Of a stretch of DNA of 6,429 nt, positions 5,533-6,429 are shown piece after piece; position 1 is the stretch's first letter; each line of letters opens with the position of its first letter. The notes below the pieces were generated by a model that saw only the letters and a program-made list of their open reading frames with translations, did no database searches and had not been told where the DNA came from. The translations under genes were made by a program, and so were the position numbers. The stretch is from an uncultured Clostridia bacterium (lineage in GTDB: Bacteria > Bacillota > Clostridia > Christensenellales > Aristaeellaceae). The stretch covers positions 1 through 6,429 of the forward strand of contig CAJFUU010000034.1 of the NCBI GenBank assembly GCA_904420265.1, written 5' to 3'.

Positions 5533-5815
5533 CAAGGCCGCGGGCGTATATAAATGCATCGTCGCAAAGCCTGCCGGAGTGTGTCTGAAAAGGAAAAATC
5601 CGCGATTTCCAAGGAATTTTCCGCCAGTCATAGCGCCATAATGGCGCAAAGGACGCCGAAATTGCGCATTTAAGGAATTTGGCGACACAGCTCAGGGCCT
5701 GATTTTGCATCGCCGCGTCATCGAGTATGCAGGCGTCTCTGTTTCGCGAATGGAATCGAGACTTTGCGGCGCGTTTCCCGGCCCGCAAATCTCATGATTA
5801 TACAAAAATGCATGT
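5533..5815. other. Gene-free stretch before the peroxiredoxin gene
   Basis: About 280 bases without a supported gene. It holds a 15-base palindrome at 5633-5647, an imperfect inverted repeat at 5592-5610 (GGAAA-ATC against GATTTCC), and AAGGAATTT twice (5611-5619 and 5672-5680). A possible -10 box TATACA (5799-5804) lies just ahead of the peroxiredoxin gene, but no -35 box stands at the right distance. No PerR-like box was seen. Confidence 0.4.
5633..5647. repeat. 15-base perfect palindrome
   Basis: GCGCCAT, a central A, then ATGGCGC. The arms are perfectly complementary, but the one-base centre makes a DNA-level protein site more plausible than an RNA hairpin. No T run follows, which argues against a terminator. 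It sits about 180 bases before the peroxiredoxin start. Confidence 0.6.
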
Positions 5816-5827
5816 GGAGGTTGTTTT

Positions 5828-6280
5828 ATGCTGTCTGTTGGAATACCCGCCCCGTCTTTTTCCCTGCCGGACCAGAATGGACAGATGCACGCGCTGGAGG
5901 ATTACCGCGGCAAAAAAGTCATCCTCTATTTTTATCCCAAGGACAACACTGCCGGCTGCACCAAGCAGGCCTGCGCCTTTGGCGAATTGTATCCGCAATT
6001 CATGGAAAAAGGCGCGGTAGTGCTGGGCGTGAGCAAGGACAGCGTGGCCTCGCACAAAAAATTCGAGGAAAAGTACGGTCTGCCTTTTACGCTGCTTTCC
6101 GACCCTGAACTTGCCGCCATTCAGGCCTATGACGTATGGCAGGAAAAGAACATGTACGGCAAAAAGACCATGGGCGTGGTGCGCACCACCTATCTTATCG
6201 ACGAGCAGGGCGTCATCCAGCGCGCTTTTGGCAAAGTCAAGGCGGCGGAAAACCCGCGGCAAATGCTCGATTGCCTGTAA
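5828..6280 (+). CDS. bcp: Thiol peroxidase, Bcp/PrxQ-type peroxiredoxin
   Basis: Cytoplasmic thioredoxin-dependent peroxidase that reduces hydrogen peroxide and organic hydroperoxides; 150 residues, the usual family length. The ATG at 5828 follows GGAGG (5816-5820) with a seven-base gap. The peroxidatic C44 lies in KDNTAGCT, with T41 and R119 (VVRTTYLID) completing the expected active site. The resolving C49 is five residues on (GCTKQAC), typical of the intramolecular-disulfide Bcp subgroup. The A-G-C at 42-44 replaces the more common P-G-C of peroxiredoxins but occurs in Bcp proteins such as that of E. coli, as I recall. A YbaK-like gene begins 13 bases after the stop, so the two are probably cotranscribed. 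No clear promoter is visible upstream. Confidence 0.96.
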   Translation: MLSVGIPAPSFSLPDQNGQMHALEDYRGKKVILYFYPKDNTAGCTKQACAFGELYPQFMEKGAVVLGVSKDSVASHKKFEEKYGLPFTLLSDPELAAIQAYDVWQEKNMYGKKTMGVVRTTYLIDEQGVIQRAFGKVKAAENPRQMLDCL

Positions 6281-6293
6281 GGGAGGTCTTCGC

Positions 6294-6429
6294 ATGCGGG
6301 AAAAACACGAAAAGACCAACGCCATGCGGGCGCTGGACCGCGTCAAGGCCGCTTATGCCGTACACAGTTACGGAAACGGCGAGGCCATCAGCGGCGTGGA
6401 AGTGGCGCGTATGCTGGGCCAGGACGAGC
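6294..6429 (+). CDS. ybaK: Cys-tRNA(Pro)/Cys-tRNA(Cys) deacylase, 5' part only
   Basis: Only the first 45 codons are in the window; the gene runs off the right edge. GGGAGG (6281-6286) lies seven bases before the ATG. The segment KTNAMRALD, then YAVHSYG, then ISGVEVARMLGQDE, matches the N-terminus of YbaK/EbsC proteins, which hydrolyse cysteine wrongly attached to tRNA(Pro) and so proofread translation. The catalytic lysine of the family lies just beyond the visible part, so activity cannot be judged. Its 13-base distance from the peroxiredoxin gene suggests an operon. Confidence 0.9.
   Translation, partial: MREKHEKTNAMRALDRVKAAYAVHSYGNGEAISGVEVARMLGQDE

Noticed and set aside
5141..5788. 215-residue minus-strand ORF over the RHH region
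   Set aside because: It is antisense to the RHH gene, rich in Arg, Phe, Trp and Cys, shows no family resemblance, and I see no ribosome binding site or promoter in the expected place.

Overview
The window looks like chromosome from a GC-rich member of the Clostridia (Bacillota), probably a gut-type organism. I base this on the high-GC wobble positions, the strong AGGAGG-like ribosome binding sites, the small DUF2007-like gene next to pfkA, a secreted C69 dipeptidase and a clostridial-style ribbon-helix-helix protein. No species can be named from the sequence alone. Every supported gene is on the + strand.

Bases 1-2902 form one transcription unit. A near-consensus promoter (161-189) precedes a 69-residue DUF2007-like protein (221-430). 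This is followed by ATP-dependent 6-phosphofructokinase (pfkA, 445-1512) and an RlmD/RlmCD-type 23S rRNA uracil-5-methyltransferase (1512-2777), whose ATG overlaps the pfkA stop by one base. A hairpin with a T run (2871-2902) ends the unit. About 445 bases without a convincing gene follow.

A fully consensus promoter (TTGACA, 17 bases, TATAAT; 3349-3377) drives a monocistronic secreted C69-family dipeptidase (3413-4981). The signal peptide appears to end exactly before the cysteine that serves as the N-terminal nucleophile. A 15-16 bp hairpin (5035-5068) lies behind it.

Bases 5132-5532 are the least ordinary part. A promoter whose spacer and -10 box carry alternating TACA/TGTA half-sites precedes a 71-residue ribbon-helix-helix protein. 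That gene overlaps a 44-residue basic ORF in an ATGTGA arrangement with a very good ribosome binding site. This could be an autoregulated two-gene module with a reduced or frame-broken second gene, but its function is not recognised. About 295 gene-free bases follow.

The right end is a tight pair: a Bcp/PrxQ peroxiredoxin (5828-6280), and 13 bases later the start of a YbaK-type Cys-tRNA deacylase cut by the window edge (from 6294). Overall this is mostly housekeeping DNA (glycolysis, rRNA modification, peptide degradation, peroxide defence, tRNA proofreading). I see no CRISPR array, insertion sequence, tRNA or rRNA gene. I do not see clear evidence of a new biological system; the RHH locus is the only candidate accessory module.
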